The notes below the pieces were generated by a model. It searched no databases and was not told the DNA's origin. It saw only the letters and a list, made by a program, of their open reading frames with translations. Source: Heloderma charlesbogerti (Eukaryota; Chordata; Lepidosauria; Squamata; Helodermatidae). Taken from it: a stretch of 64,000 bases of DNA. This document shows positions 32,252 through 42,494 of the stretch, piece by piece (the stretch's first letter is position 1; the number at the start of each line of letters is the position of its first letter). The stretch is from contig JANEZZ010000307.1 of the NCBI GenBank assembly GCA_026122225.1, positions 682,001 through 746,000 of the forward strand, in the 5' to 3' direction. Made by a program: the position numbers and the translations under genes.

Positions 32252-32253
32252 TT

Positions 32254-32289
<36 letters not shown>

Positions 32290-32295
32290 TCCTTC

Positions 32296-32326
<31 letters not shown>

Positions 32327-32330
32327 TCAG
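32252..32330. repeat. (TTTC)n microsatellite
   Basis: About 19 TTTC units with a CCTTCC interruption near 32291. Confidence 0.98.
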
Positions 32331-32566
32331 CACACAGTCCTGGGAATGATGAAGTCACAATCACCACAGGCCAATTCATGATGTACCCAAATGTGTCAAC
32401 TTATTTGCCGTCAGGGTGCAAGAGTGAGTTTCTGAGTTGCATAACCTTTGCCCTGGACAAAGGATGTTTTGTATGAACAGAGGCTTATGCTGGGAGTCAG
32501 CAACTGGCATTCCCCCATTCCGCCCATTTCCAACGTAGTGGCAAGAAGGACTATATGGAGCTGTGG

Positions 32567-32903
32567 TAGGGGTGCCACTTATGCATTGCCAAAAAAGGGG
32601 AAATGCATCACCAAAAAAGGAGACACCAATTTGCATAAAATTTGCATGTACCAATTGGTACCAGGTACAGATGCAGATTTAGAAATAAGTACTGGCATTT
32701 CAATAGAAGTACAAGGCATCTCACCACTGTAGGGAAAGACGATGACCTGTATGACTGCTCAGTTTGCTGTCCAGGTGCTAACTTCAAGGTCCTTGCTCTC
32801 CCTTGGTATTGCTCATTATCGTTAAACAGTATTTGGACTGCACAGCCCTTTAAACAGAGGACACCTTCCAATAGAGGATAAAGCAGGACACTTGGCCACC
32901 CTA
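32567..32903. mobile_element. hAT-like MITE with target duplication
   Basis: 337 bp from TAGGGGTGCCACTTATGC to GGACACTTGGCCACCCTA. Flanks AGCTGTGG (32559-32566) and AGCTGCAG (32904-32911) are an 8-bp duplication with two transitions. The interior has two AAAAAAGG-GAAATGCATCACC-type units. No coding capacity. Confidence 0.75.
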
Positions 32904-32954
32904 AGCTGCAGTAGTAGCCCTGAGACTCTCATGGGACTTGATCTCATGACATAG

Positions 32955-33080
32955 CAGAGCCTTCCCCAACCTGATGCTCTCCGTGCTGGTTGGGGAAGCT
33001 GGCCATGGTGGCTGGGGATAATAGGAGTTGTTGTTCCACATATCTGGAGGGCACCAGGTTGGAGAATGCTGACATAGTAG
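32955..33080. mobile_element. Foldback MITE, CCTTCCCCAACCTG type
   Basis: CAGAGCCTTCCCCAACCTGA at the left, CACCAGGTTGGAGAATGCTG at the right, with GGCCATGGTGGCTGGGGATA and GAGTTGTTGTTCC between. Diverged arms. Confidence 0.6.
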
Positions 33081-34639
33081 CAGACACACCCTCCCCCATT
33101 TCTCTATACCCAATTAGTAGGGCATAGGTAATGTCATATGAATTTCCCATTTCAAAATGCTTATAAATATCATTCAGCCCTGAGGGGGAAAATAGAACCA
33201 TTGTCTGAGCCTTCTCACATTTAAAGTGTTTCTAGTATACCTAAGAAATGAGTAGCTTGTCATAATAGAGCTCATTTTCAGATAGGAGCAGTACAAGTGG
33301 ACCTTGGGCAATAGAGAAGGTTGCCAAATAAGCATTTGGCAAGAAAGGCGAGGTCAGCATGTTGCCATTGGAATCTGATTCCTGGAACAAATCTGAGGGC
33401 ATCACATACAAGAAGTATTCTGACATTTCATAACAAAGAAACACAGGATATTGGAAAGAAGATAGAGCTTTAATGGCTGCAATAAGGACAACTATGCTGC
33501 CTTCAGGCCTGTTTTCCTTCATTGGTGGTATGAATTCAGATGACTTGATGCTTCTGATTAAGTAGGCAGGGCCGGCATGGTTGAGCACCTGCCAAGGGCC
33601 CACACCCCAGCAGGGGCCCACTTACAGCCTGGAGTTGCTCTTCCTCTTCACCATGGCAACCTGCTTGTTCCCTTGCCTCTTGCGCTGGCCCAGACAATGG
33701 TGATGGTGAGGAGGAGGAGGAGCAGTAGATGCCACTGACTTCTTGCTTGCTCAGTCACTGCCTGTCCAGCAAGCAAGAGGTAGCAATGATGAGAAATAGG
33801 TTGAAGACCTATAGCAGCAGGCGATAATAGTGGTGAGAAGGTTGACTTACTGAGGGAGGGGGGCCATTGAAGCATCTTGCCCAAGGGCCCTCACAAATCT
33901 GGAGCTGGTACTGGCTGAAGGTCCAGGGCGAGCCTTCCCATGAGGCAAGGTAACAAGGAGAGCGGTGAATTGTGCACTCCTCCCCCCCCCCCGCCTGAGG
34001 AAGGCCCGCCTCCGAGAGCCCTAATGGCCACTTTCTCACTGTGGCAAATGCCACAACGAAAAAGTGACCAGTGGGGCTTTCCAGAACAGCCATCCCTCCT
34101 GTTTTTCTCTGAGGGTAGCCTGTACCCTACCAGAGGATGGACACCTCTCCAGGCAATTCCTGGCTGTGAGGAAGGATACCCTCAGGTTCAGGTATTTGAG
34201 ACTGGCCAGCTCTCTGAAGAGCCACACCATCCACTTTCTCTGGCTGACATGACTGTCCAAAGAGCAGGAAGTGGCAAGGGGTGGGGTGTGATGGGATGAG
34301 GGGGCCCTTGATGGTAATGGGTGGGGGGCATGACCATGACAGCAAGGGTGGGGGTGCACGGTGGCAGCGATATAGGCATGCTGTCTCACTTCAGGCGGTG
34401 GGAGAGCCTGAACTGGCATGGGGTAGGTCATCAATATTATAATACAACCAGCAGCAGCAGCTGGAGCAGTAAAAATAAAAAATAATTAAAACTATAAATG
34501 ATAACAGCCAAAACTTCATACATAGGCATGTTAATAAAAACAAAAACAAAAAATAAAACAGAACTTGGGTGCAACAGCCAGCCAGCAAAGTCATCTAATT
34601 AAACACTTGGAAGAATTATTTTCATTGGGCACCCAAAAG
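33081..34639. other. Mostly unassigned; a possible hAT-like repeat near 33567-33905
   Basis: The sequence at 33567 (CAGGGCCGGC...AAGGGCCCA) and 33880 (AAGGGCCCTC) resembles the ends of common lizard hAT-like repeats, but inverted ends do not match well. No exon was recognised; the longest frames (33241-33621 and 34036-34434, both -) show no known domain. Confidence 0.35.
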
Positions 34640-35300
34640 GTAGAAGAATAGGTACCAGTTGAGAAACCAGGATATCATCACCAAGAAGGCCCAGTCTGTG
34701 GTTGCCAACCACCTCATCTTTAAAGCTGGCCTGGGGGCACCTGCAGGAGGGCCCTTGATAATGATCTTAAAGAGTGGGCAAGTTCATATGGGAGATATCC
34801 TGATCCCAAGCCAAACTGGATTTTATAGATCAAAACCAGCACTGTAATTTGTGACCAAAAACAAATTAGAAGTCAGTAGAGGCTTTTAAATTCATTTTGT
34901 GAGATGTTCGTTTGGCACATTTCAGTTAATAATCTTGCCACCATGTTTTGAATCAACTGCAGTTTCTGAACTGTCTTCAGGGGCAGTGCCATGTATAATG
35001 CATTGCAGTAATCAAGTCTAGCTCTTGCCATGATGTGCATAACTGTACCAAGGCTATATCTTTATCTAAGATTGCAGCTGGTACACCAAGCTAAGCTAGT
35101 GAAAGGCCCTTCATGCCACAGAAGCCACTTGGGTCTCCAAAGTAAGGGCCAAAACTAGCAGCACTCCCAAGTTTCAAACTTGATGCTTAAGGAGAGTGCA
35201 ACTTCCTCCTGAACAGATTTACCACCAGCCCAAAAAGAAAACATGGAGTTAGCATCATCAGAACACAACTCCTAATGATGATGATAAAATCAACATGTTA
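34640..35300 (-). mobile_element. Old LINE 3' region (L2-like)
   Basis: Characteristic reversed phrases of a common lizard LINE: AACCAGCACTGTAATTTGTG, CCACCATGTTTTGAATCAAC, TGCAGTTTCTGAACTGTCTTCAGGGGCAG (in part), ATTGCAGTAATCAAGTCTAG and GAGAGTGCAACTTCCTCCTG. The same family occurs at 43140-43650 and 46735-47230. Clade assignment is tentative. Confidence 0.6.
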
Positions 35301-35578
35301 AAAATAGGAACCATATTTTTCAGACAACTTAATGATTAATCAAAGAACATCTACCTGTTCACATTATAGTATTTCCCAACATGTAAACAACATTAAAATT
35401 AAACTATGCCATAAGATGGCTAACTGTTGTGTTTGGGCATGATCCAGCTAAAGTTAAGCATAGGCTTCATTCTTATAGGTCTCTCAGCACATTGAGTCAG
35501 TACACCTGACACCTGAAAAATCCTCCATTTACAGAACCAAGCCTGGAAACATCTATATTTGGAATGAGTAAAATATAA

Positions 35579-35790
35579 AGATGTTTTAATTCAGGCAAGC
35601 TTTTGGCATATAAACTGGTCTGTTGCTGAAGGTTTAATTGGTTGGATGCTATTTCTTTTATTGTTGTGTTTTTAATTGTCTTTTTAATGTACTTGTTTTT
35701 ATGTTATAATTAAGATTTTGTTTTCAATCTGTATTTTATTGTTAGCTGAAAGGCAGGATATAAATTAAATAAGCAAACAAATAAATCAAT
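35579..35790 (+). mobile_element. L2-like LINE 3' tail (sister of 9356-9592)
   Basis: TTCAGGCAAGCTTTTGGCAT, TATTGTTGTGTTTTTAATTG, TAATTAAGATTTTGTTTTCA and AAAGGCAGGATATAAATTAA in the same order as at 9356-9592. Confidence 0.65.
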
Positions 35791-37154
35791 GCTGATACAA
35801 TAAATGAATGCACTGCAGTATTGCTAAGCTGTTTTCCAGGAAAAGAATTATTATATATATAACAATCTACAACTTTCTTCATGAAGCGTAAATGGGTTGC
35901 CTCCCTAAAAAGGAAACCACCGACCACTACTTTGCAACACACATGCTTGTAAACAATTTTTTTAAAAAAAAAAAAAGCTCCAGAAAAACCTCTAAAGCAC
36001 TAGAGGTAATATTTGCCTGCTTCATTTATTTCCAAAAGCATTTGACTCCATCTGGCACCACGTGCCACTGAAAATTGCCGCTAAGAAGGATTGAGGGGAG
36101 AACACATTTACTCATCCAATTTATATGCATCTCCCTGTATAGGATACAAATTAGAAACAACTAACCTTTGGCTGTTAAAAAAAGAGAGAAGCACAAGCCA
36201 TAGATACATCCTCATCCCAGCTGCCTCCAGCCTGTACATCAATAATATGCTGATTTGTAATGGTCATCAAGACTGCTGATTAAAAATGCAGAAATTCCAC
36301 ATCAACTGTACATGGATGACCAGCTCAGATCAAGTCAGACCTTAAGAATGTTTCTGATGAAATATTAAATTGGCACCTTACTCCTCATCAGATTCTGGAG
36401 AACCCTGTGCCTGTCAGCCTTGCTCACCCCACTCTTCTGGCCTCTTTCTCATGGCCAAGTCGAGATTCTCTTAGGCCTACTCCCCATTATCATGGCCACA
36501 TCAGCCTCTGATCTCTTTCTTCCCTCTTTGTATCCCCCCCTCCTCCTCAAAAAATACTACCAGGTTTTTGCTAGCACAGCCACACTTCATTCCTAGTTGT
36601 AGAACTATTGGTCTTGCATTACAACCTCAGGCCTTCTATCTTTTCTTCACTGCACATCTTGAATAGAAGGGCATGTACACCAAGCCTTTCATTGAAAGTG
36701 CAAGTTTATTATATTTACTGTGAAAGCAAAAGAGTTACCCGATATTTAATGATGCCGTAAGTTGCTGTCTACGATCATCCAGTTAAAAAAGCCAACTTAA
36801 AGCAATTAGTTTGATTATAAAGTCAATTTAATGAAGGAAGTTGAGAGTTTCCCATCCCTCCTCCCCCTGCAGCCCCCTGTGCTCTCTCCAGATGGTTGGG
36901 GGCCCTGAACAATGTGGGATGGAGCACAGGGAGCTGCTGAGGGAGGGGAGAATTGCCCAGATTTGGGGTGATCCTTCCCTTCCAAAACTCTCATCTCTCA
37001 TTGTTAGGAGGGCCACCTGACCCTCCAGAGAGACTTTGGAGGGGAACACAGGCAGCTGCATGGGGGTATGAGGAGATAGGGGGGGAAAAATTCCCATGGA
37101 CTTCCTTACATTCACTTTTCTTAGGTTGTAAGCTATAGTTTTTGCCTTACAATT
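35791..37154. other. Unassigned sequence
   Basis: No exon or clear repeat. An A run is at 35966. Confidence 0.45.
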
Positions 37155-37290
37155 CAGCCTTCCCTAACTTGGTGACCTCCAGATGTCTTGGACTTCAAGT
37201 CCCATCAGCTCCACCCAGCATGGCCAAAGGTCAAGAATGCTGGGAGTTATAGTCCAAAACATCTGGAGGACACCAAGTTGGGGAAGGCTG
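37155..37290. mobile_element. Foldback MITE, CCTTCCC-AACTTGGTG type, well preserved
   Basis: Begins CAGCCTTCCCTAACTTGGTG and ends CACCAAGTTGGGGAAGGCTG. Arms include CCAGATGTCTTGGACTTCAA with its complement. CTTACA occurs on both flanks, a possible partial target duplication. Confidence 0.8.
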
Positions 37291-37351
37291 TCTTACATGA
37301 TTATTCATGATAATTCCTGCAACAGTTAAAATTCCTGAAATAATAGAAATT

Positions 37352-37442
37352 GGGACTTTAATCCTATACACTCTTTCTTGGGAGAAGAAAGTCCTTGAAC
37401 TCAATAGGATTTATTTCCGAGCAGATGTGCACAGGATTATGT
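37352..37442. mobile_element. ATCCTAT palindromic MITE copy
   Basis: TTTAATCCTATACACTCTTT with TTGGGAGAAGAAAGTCC on one side and CTCAATAGGATTTATTTCCG with GTGCACAGGATTATG on the other. Confidence 0.55.
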
Positions 37443-37789
37443 CCGTAATGTATTCTAAATTTTACATGCCTGGCCTCTTGGTTTCCAGACTGATTATGGA
37501 GTTTTGATAGCAGTGTTCTGGATTCAGTGGTTTTCAAAGGGTTTTCTGTGGAACCCTAAGGCTTTGCTGAACTGCGTTTACAATCAAGATATAATTTTGA
37601 TTTCCTGTACATGACTTCTCATTCATAAATTAAGATGGTTCTGAGGATACAGGTGAAACAGTTGGTAAATATGATTGTCATAAATATGCTCATAAATATG
37701 CACGTTTTCTATTGGTGGGTAGATCATGCATGAACAATGATGAGATATTCATTCTAATCACCTGTATCTGCTTTTTAAAAGGCTATATT

Positions 37790-37982
37790 GTTTTATTAAT
37801 TAATTATACTTGTATTCCACATTCCCTGCAAGGAGATCAATGTTATTCTCGTAACAACCCTGTGAGGTAGGTCTTGCTGGGGAAAGAGCAACTAGTACAA
37901 GGTCGCCCCATGAACTTTGTGGCTGCATGAGGATTTGAATCTGGGTCTCCCCAGTCCTAGCAATCCAACACTCTGTTATATT
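37790..37982 (-). mobile_element. MIR/CORE-like SINE, copy 2
   Basis: Reversed order as in 29376-29615: TTGTATTCCACATTCCCTGC, AACAACCCTGTGAGGTAGGT, GAGGATTTGAATCTGGGTCT (B box complement region) and AATCCAACACTCTG. Confidence 0.65.
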
Positions 37983-38219
37983 AACATATATCTTTATTGT
38001 GATCTCTTTCCACAGAGAGTAATATTTATTCTAACAGAAGCCCAATGCAGAAGATTCTGGAATATATTCTATGGGACACATCAGTTCATGTGGGGAACTA
38101 GCCTGTCCTATTGGGCCTCACTACTGTGTTGCCTGAACTGAGAGTACGATCTATAACACATCTAACACACACCTGTGGTGGCACATCACAAGGGAAGATT
38201 GACCGTGGTGTGCAAACAA

Positions 38220-38556
38220 CAGGGCTGGCCCAAATGCCCAAGACATTTGGCTGCCTGAGGAAAAGGGGAAGATCCCCCCCCCCCGCCATTTTACGTACAG
38301 AAGTTGACTGGACTGGCAGTTAAAACTTACCTCATCACTGGCGATGGGATAGCGTCCTCCACTCTACCAAAGCACAACTCAGTGTTTTGGGGGGGAGGCA
38401 GGGCAAGATGTGTGTCACATATATCTCTGTCCTCCGATAGAGGGGAATGGCTTGGGGTGTGGGGAGGTCAGGAGGAACAGCTGAGAGGCCGCTGCCCTCC
38501 AGAATCTGCTGCCTGAAGAGGTTGCCTCATTCTGACTAATGGTAGAGCCGGCCCTG
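38220..38556. mobile_element. hAT-like repeat, GGGCTGGCCC type, copy B
   Basis: Starts CAGGGCTGGCCC and ends AGAGCCGGCCCTG, giving inverted ends of about 12 bp. It matches 17322-17624 along its length, with a longer C and G homopolymer content. No good target duplication was found. Confidence 0.7.
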
Positions 38557-38705
38557 GAAAGCTTATCTTTCAGGGAAGCCTGATCTTCTCATTAAAGAAC
38601 TCTCCAAACAAGCTGTCGAGGATCCCTAGGGTTCCCTGTAACACAGTTTGGAAATCACTATCCAATTCTCTTCAAAAAGGTGCTTTCTTTACGCAGAGAT
38701 TATTA

Positions 38706-38832
38706 GATAACAAATTGTGGCAAGTTCTTGGTGGTATGGGGATACCAAGTCATCTTGTCTGCCTCCTGAGGAATCTATATAACGACCAAGTAGCAACGGT
38801 AAGAACAGACCACAGAACAACGGATTGGTTAT
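38706..38832 (+). mobile_element. Old BovB/RTE reverse transcriptase fragment
   Basis: On the + strand it reads NKLWQVLGGMGIPSHLVCLL and RNLYNDQVATVRTDHRTTDW, aligning to the BovB segment after motif A (compare 3271-3618). It is only about 127 bp, more diverged than the other BovB copies, and in opposite orientation. Confidence 0.8.
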
Positions 38833-39617
38833 GTTCTTTCATCCTGTGGATATGATAGCGGATATTATCCTGTGGATATTATAGTGGATATAATTCAGAG
38901 ATTATGCTTGTTTATGGAATTGAGCTCAGTGGAACAGGGTCTTTGGGGACTATTATTATGTTTCCCCCAATTTTTCTTAATGATAGTATGAATTAACAAA
39001 CTTCTCTGGGATTATTTGCCATGCCACAATTGGCTGAGAAGTTTACCTTTTAAAAGATACCAAAGTGGCAAAGAGATCTTTTATTGGAGCAGGTTCAGAG
39101 GGAGGATGCTTAAGTAAGCAGGCATTTAGATTTACATAGAACATTCCATTGGGGAGAATGGAAGGCTGCTAATTTTCAGACATGGAACTTAAGTTCCAAA
39201 TGAAAATCTGTTAATTTACCTTAGTTAGATAAACATGAAAGTGTGAAGGGGGAATATGTTCCTCCAAACACAGCAGCCACCTACCAAGGCGCTGTGGTCA
39301 GTTGTGGCTCCCTGGGGTTCGTCCATCATGTGTTGCTGAGCAGTTTGGAGGCATGCATCTTTCCTTCACATTTTAAACATTTACCACAGCAAACACTGCA
39401 GTGCATCTGGCTTGCTACATAAAATGTGAAATGGTTCTTTGATGCAGGGAAACCCCATCTCTCCAGTTTGGTCAACACAAAAATGAAATACAGAGTCTCT
39501 GTCCATCTTTCCTTAAAAAGAAGTCTCACTTCCAAGTAAATATATGCATGGAAGTAAGATTTGGGGTAGAAAAAGGACCCTGTAGGCATCGCGTCCTCTT
39601 GTGCCACTTTCTCCCAC
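38833..39617. other. Unassigned sequence
   Basis: No exon or repeat recognised. The 112-codon - frame at 39326-39664 has no domain I know. Confidence 0.45.
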
Positions 39618-39766
39618 CTCCAGACTTCCCCAACATGGCTTCCTTCAGATGTTTTGGGCCACAATGCCCATCATTTCTGACCCTTGGCCACGCTGCCAGA
39701 GCTACTGGGAGTTGTAGTCCCCTCCCAAGAAACATCTGGAAGGACCCAAGTTGGGGAATGGCTGCC
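39618..39766. mobile_element. Foldback MITE upstream of the p38 promoter, copy 1
   Basis: ACTTCCCCAACATGGCTTCC and CAGATGTTTTGGGCCACAAT at the left; GGGAGTTGTAGTCC, ACATCTGGAAGGACCCAAGT and TGGGGAATGGC at the right. About 640 bp upstream of the ATG. Confidence 0.7.
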
Positions 39767-39904
39767 TCATGAAGCATTTTGCTCAGGTAGGGGCAAGATT
39801 TGGAGCAGTGGGCCATGAACGGGGGAGCATCCTCCACCAGCGCCAGAATCTGTGTTTGTGTGTGCAAGGCCGAAGGTGTTACAACCCCCCTTTTTTAATT
39901 ATCT

Positions 39905-40043
39905 AAGACATCCTTCCCCAACCTGGTGCTCCCCAGATGTTTTGGACTTCAACTCCCATCAGCTCCAGCCAACACAGCCAATGCTCAGGAAAGCTGGGCA
40001 TCATAGTCCAAAACATCTAGAGGACCGGGCAAGGCTGGCTCCC
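39905..40043. mobile_element. Foldback MITE upstream of the p38 promoter, copy 2
   Basis: Begins ACATCCTTCCCCAACCTGGT with CCAGATGTTTTGGACTTCAA, ends ATAGTCCAAAACATCTAGAG and GGCAAGGCTGGC. It abuts the CpG-rich region, about 360 bp before the p38 start codon. Confidence 0.75.
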
Positions 40044-40356
40044 CCCCCCCCTTCATTCTTCGAACACATTATATTGGGCTGTCCAGCGGGAGGTGCTACC
40101 AGCCAGTTCCGAGATCACTCACTCACGCTTCACTTTCGGTTCCTTCTGAAGGGAAACCCTTCCCCTCTATTCTGAATGTTCCCTCTCCTTCCCTTTCCCT
40201 CACCTTCTCAGCCTCTTCATTCATCCTCTGTAGCTCCCGCCGCCGCCTCCTCGTCTTGGCCTCTCCTCCTCCCCTTTCCCCACCCTCCTGGTCCCTCCTC
40301 TCCGCCGGCTCTGGCTGGCGCTTCCACTTCCAGCGGTAACTCCCAGGCTCTCACTC

Positions 40357-40390
40357 CTCGTCGTCGTCGTCGCCGCCGCCGCCGCCAGCG
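40357..40390 (+). repeat. CGT/CGC triplet repeat just upstream of the p38 start codon
   Basis: An interrupted GC-rich trinucleotide run, first about four CGT units and then CGC/CCG units, ends about 14 bp before the ATG at 40404. Read in frame with the kinase it would encode consecutive arginines. It is most likely 5' UTR, where it could form stable structure and vary in length. Confidence 0.85.
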
Positions 40391-40403
40391 CCGGCTCCGG
40401 AAA

Positions 40404-40516
40404 ATGTCTGAGCGAGGCGGCTTCTATAAGCAGGAATTGAATAAGACCGTGTGGGAGGTTCCGCAGCGCTACCAGCACCTGACCCCGGTGGGCTCGGGAG
40501 CTTACGGCTCCGTGTG
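40404..40516 (+). CDS. MAPK11: First coding exon of a p38 MAP kinase, best fit p38-beta
   Basis: The exon encodes 37 complete residues plus the first two bases of a Cys codon. p38 kinases are stress-activated Ser/Thr kinases of the cytoplasm and nucleus, phosphorylated by MKK3/6. Visible are the N-terminal segment [16 protein letters not shown] and the start of the glycine-rich ATP loop, VGSGAYGSV. The reading runs into GT at 40517 (donor gtaggt) after TG, which fits the family's Cys after GSV and a phase-2 intron. [11 protein letters not shown] and YQ-LTPV agree with p38-beta as I know it from human and fish; p38-alpha normally has TIWEVPER. The ATG at 40404 has A at -3 and starts the canonical N terminus, so I prefer it to the in-frame ATG at 40176. 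Family is near certain; the paralogue is about 80% sure, with MAPK14 the alternative. Kinase lobes, TGY motif and C terminus lie outside the window. Confidence 0.88.
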
Positions 40517-41389
40517 GTAGGTGGCGGCTGCTCCGCGAGCGGAGGGAGCGGGCAGGTGCTGCTCTTCTGCCGGGGGGCGCGGGGGGAGGAGGACGGGGAG
40601 CCTCAGGCAAAGGCTCAACTCTAGCCTGGGGGGCTTTCGCCCTGCTGGAGCCGGGAGCGAACAGTGCGGAGGAGCAGTTTGGCACGGGAGCCGCTAGGCC
40701 TGCCTTGTGCGTTCTCGAAACTGGCTGGGCGTGTGTGGAAATCGAGTACACACAGCAGATGTAGCCCGCGTCAAGGCGCCCTCCGGCGTCTGAACGTAGC
40801 CAGGGGGGCGGCGTGGAACTGGACCTAAGAGGCAGGGTCCCCGCCTTTCGGACGTGTAGGTCTGTCACTCGTGCCGTGTATAGAGAGAGCCTCCTTGGGT
40901 GCGTGCTCTAGTACGGATCCGTCCACAGGCACAGGGTGTTTGGCAGAATGCCCGGTGAGACCTGGGAGCATGCAGGTTTGCAGGCCTGTGCACATATCGG
41001 GAGAAGTGTGCATGTGCATGTGCGTTGCGTACACATCACCTCGAGCGTTCATTGAGTGGAGGGGCGATCCCCAGAGTATCCTAAATCAGTGAATACTCAT
41101 CATACACTTCGAGGGTGATACCGTTCTGCCTTCAATAGCAGCTTGGTTTGAAAGGAAAGGTGCATGTAGTGTATATGTGATACCATTTTGCATACATTTG
41201 TAGGCCAGAAGGAAGAGGGGTGTGTGTGCGTGGGAACATTGTGTGTACAGAAAAACAACCCATATGTGTATATACACAAATAGATCATACTTTGATATAG
41301 AAAATTGCCTTTGGGGTGGAGAACAAGAGATTCAAGGTAGGGAAGGCAATCAAAGGAGAAGCAGGTCCCTCTTAAAAGGTACTACATTT

Positions 41390-41478
41390 GCCAAAGTGGA
41401 CTATAGTCCATGAAAGCGTAAGCTATAATAAATGTGTTAGTCTTTCCGGTGCCACAAGATCCTTTGTCGTTTTAACCT
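41390..41478 (+). mobile_element. Penelope-like 3' tail with degenerate hammerhead-type fold
   Basis: GTGGACTATAGTCCATGAAAGC (41396-41417) has the hairpin plus GAAA arrangement of the hammerhead motif of Penelope-like elements. It is followed by TAAATGTGTTAGTCTTTCCG and GTGCCACAAGATCCTTTGTC, the usual tail. The conserved CTGATGA expected before the hairpin reads TTGCCAA, so self-cleavage is unlikely. Confidence 0.6.
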
Positions 41479-41629
41479 CTAAGAAAAAATATACATATAG
41501 TACACAAAGTTATTTCTTGTTTGAATTGAGTCTTTTATTTTGTGAATGAGTGTGTGTGCAAATTCTAAGTGTGTATTTGTGGATCGCTGGTGTGAGATGT
41601 GACTGTATGATGGGTATCTTCATAGAATA

Positions 41630-41630
<1 letters not shown>

Positions 41631-41665
<35 letters not shown>
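41631..41665. repeat. (TG)n microsatellite
   Basis: An uninterrupted TG run of about 17 units in intron 1. Confidence 0.97.
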
Positions 41666-41666
<1 letters not shown>

Positions 41667-42490
41667 ATTGACCTATTGCCCCATGTTCTGTGTCACAGGG
41701 TTTTGTGTCTCTTCCCTGCCCCCACTTGCTTTTGGAGCAGAGACACAGGGCTAAGCTGCTCTCACAATGCCATTCAGCTTTAAATTCCTCATGGGTTGCT
41801 AAGGGTAACCCTGAGCCATGCCATCTACTGAAAGAGTAGACTATTAAAGACCTCCTTTCTCACCACTGAACTGCACCCATGAACGGACTTTTGGCAGGAT
41901 GATGCTTTTATTCCTGTAGCTGTTATACTCAAATCTGAAGTGTTCTTTGGGAGACTGGGAGCAATATATACTGGAAGTACACTGAACCTTATAGAAACAT
42001 AAACTTTAAATGAGCAAAATATTAGTCCCACCTCCCCCTGCCCTCCAAGCTTTGAATAGCTTGAAAAGGATTGGATGGTGGCATAAGAATCCTTCCTCTG
42101 AAACCATTTTCTCGTTTTTCATTTACTCATTCAATTGTTGCATATCATGTGGGGGTGGTCATGTGTTAACTCTGTGTGTTGTGCAAGCAGAAAAATGTTT
42201 CTTTAGAAATATTAATGCTCTCTCATGCTTAGGCCTATGGCATGGTCTGAAGGTACATGAAGTCTAAGTTGTGGAAACTTAGTAGATCTCTGGGTCTGGT
42301 CAGTAGCCAGATGAAGGATTACCTGAGAAAACCCTATGTATGATCCTCAGGACTTCATGGAGAAATGTGGGATATAAATATAACAGAAAATACACTAAGA
42401 ATTTTTCATCTCATGTACTACCAAGCTCCTGTTTTTGTGTGGTCAGTAGGAAGCAGAGTTGAAAGTAAATGGGCATTTTTTTTTCAAAAT
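41666..42490. other. Unassigned intronic sequence
   Basis: No exon or repeat recognised. Confidence 0.45.
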
Positions 42491-42494
42491 GCGG

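Larger units (their letters stand above)
40150..40900 (+). promoter_or_regulatory. MAPK11: CpG-island promoter and 5' UTR of the p38 gene
   Basis: GC content and CpG density rise sharply here against an AT-rich, CpG-poor background, starting upstream of the first coding exon and continuing into intron 1. No TATA box was seen at a sensible distance, which fits a dispersed CpG-island promoter. The upstream part is pyrimidine-rich (CTCC and TTCC runs, 40180-40320), then comes a CGT/CGC/CCG repeat directly before the ATG. The exact transcription start cannot be read from sequence alone. Confidence 0.75.

Noticed and set aside
33241..33621. 126-codon - strand frame as a possible exon upstream of p38
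   Set aside because: No similarity to a protein I recognise and no convincing splice sites; chance frames of this length are expected in 64 kb.
40176..40403. Upstream ATG as the p38 start codon
   Set aside because: Weak start context and CpG-island low-complexity sequence; the ATG at 40404 gives the N terminus known for the family. Kept as a finding because the frame is open.
40221..40868. 215-codon - strand frame over the p38 promoter
   Set aside because: An antisense shadow of the CpG island; its Pro/Arg/Ser-rich composition follows from GC-rich DNA with few stops.
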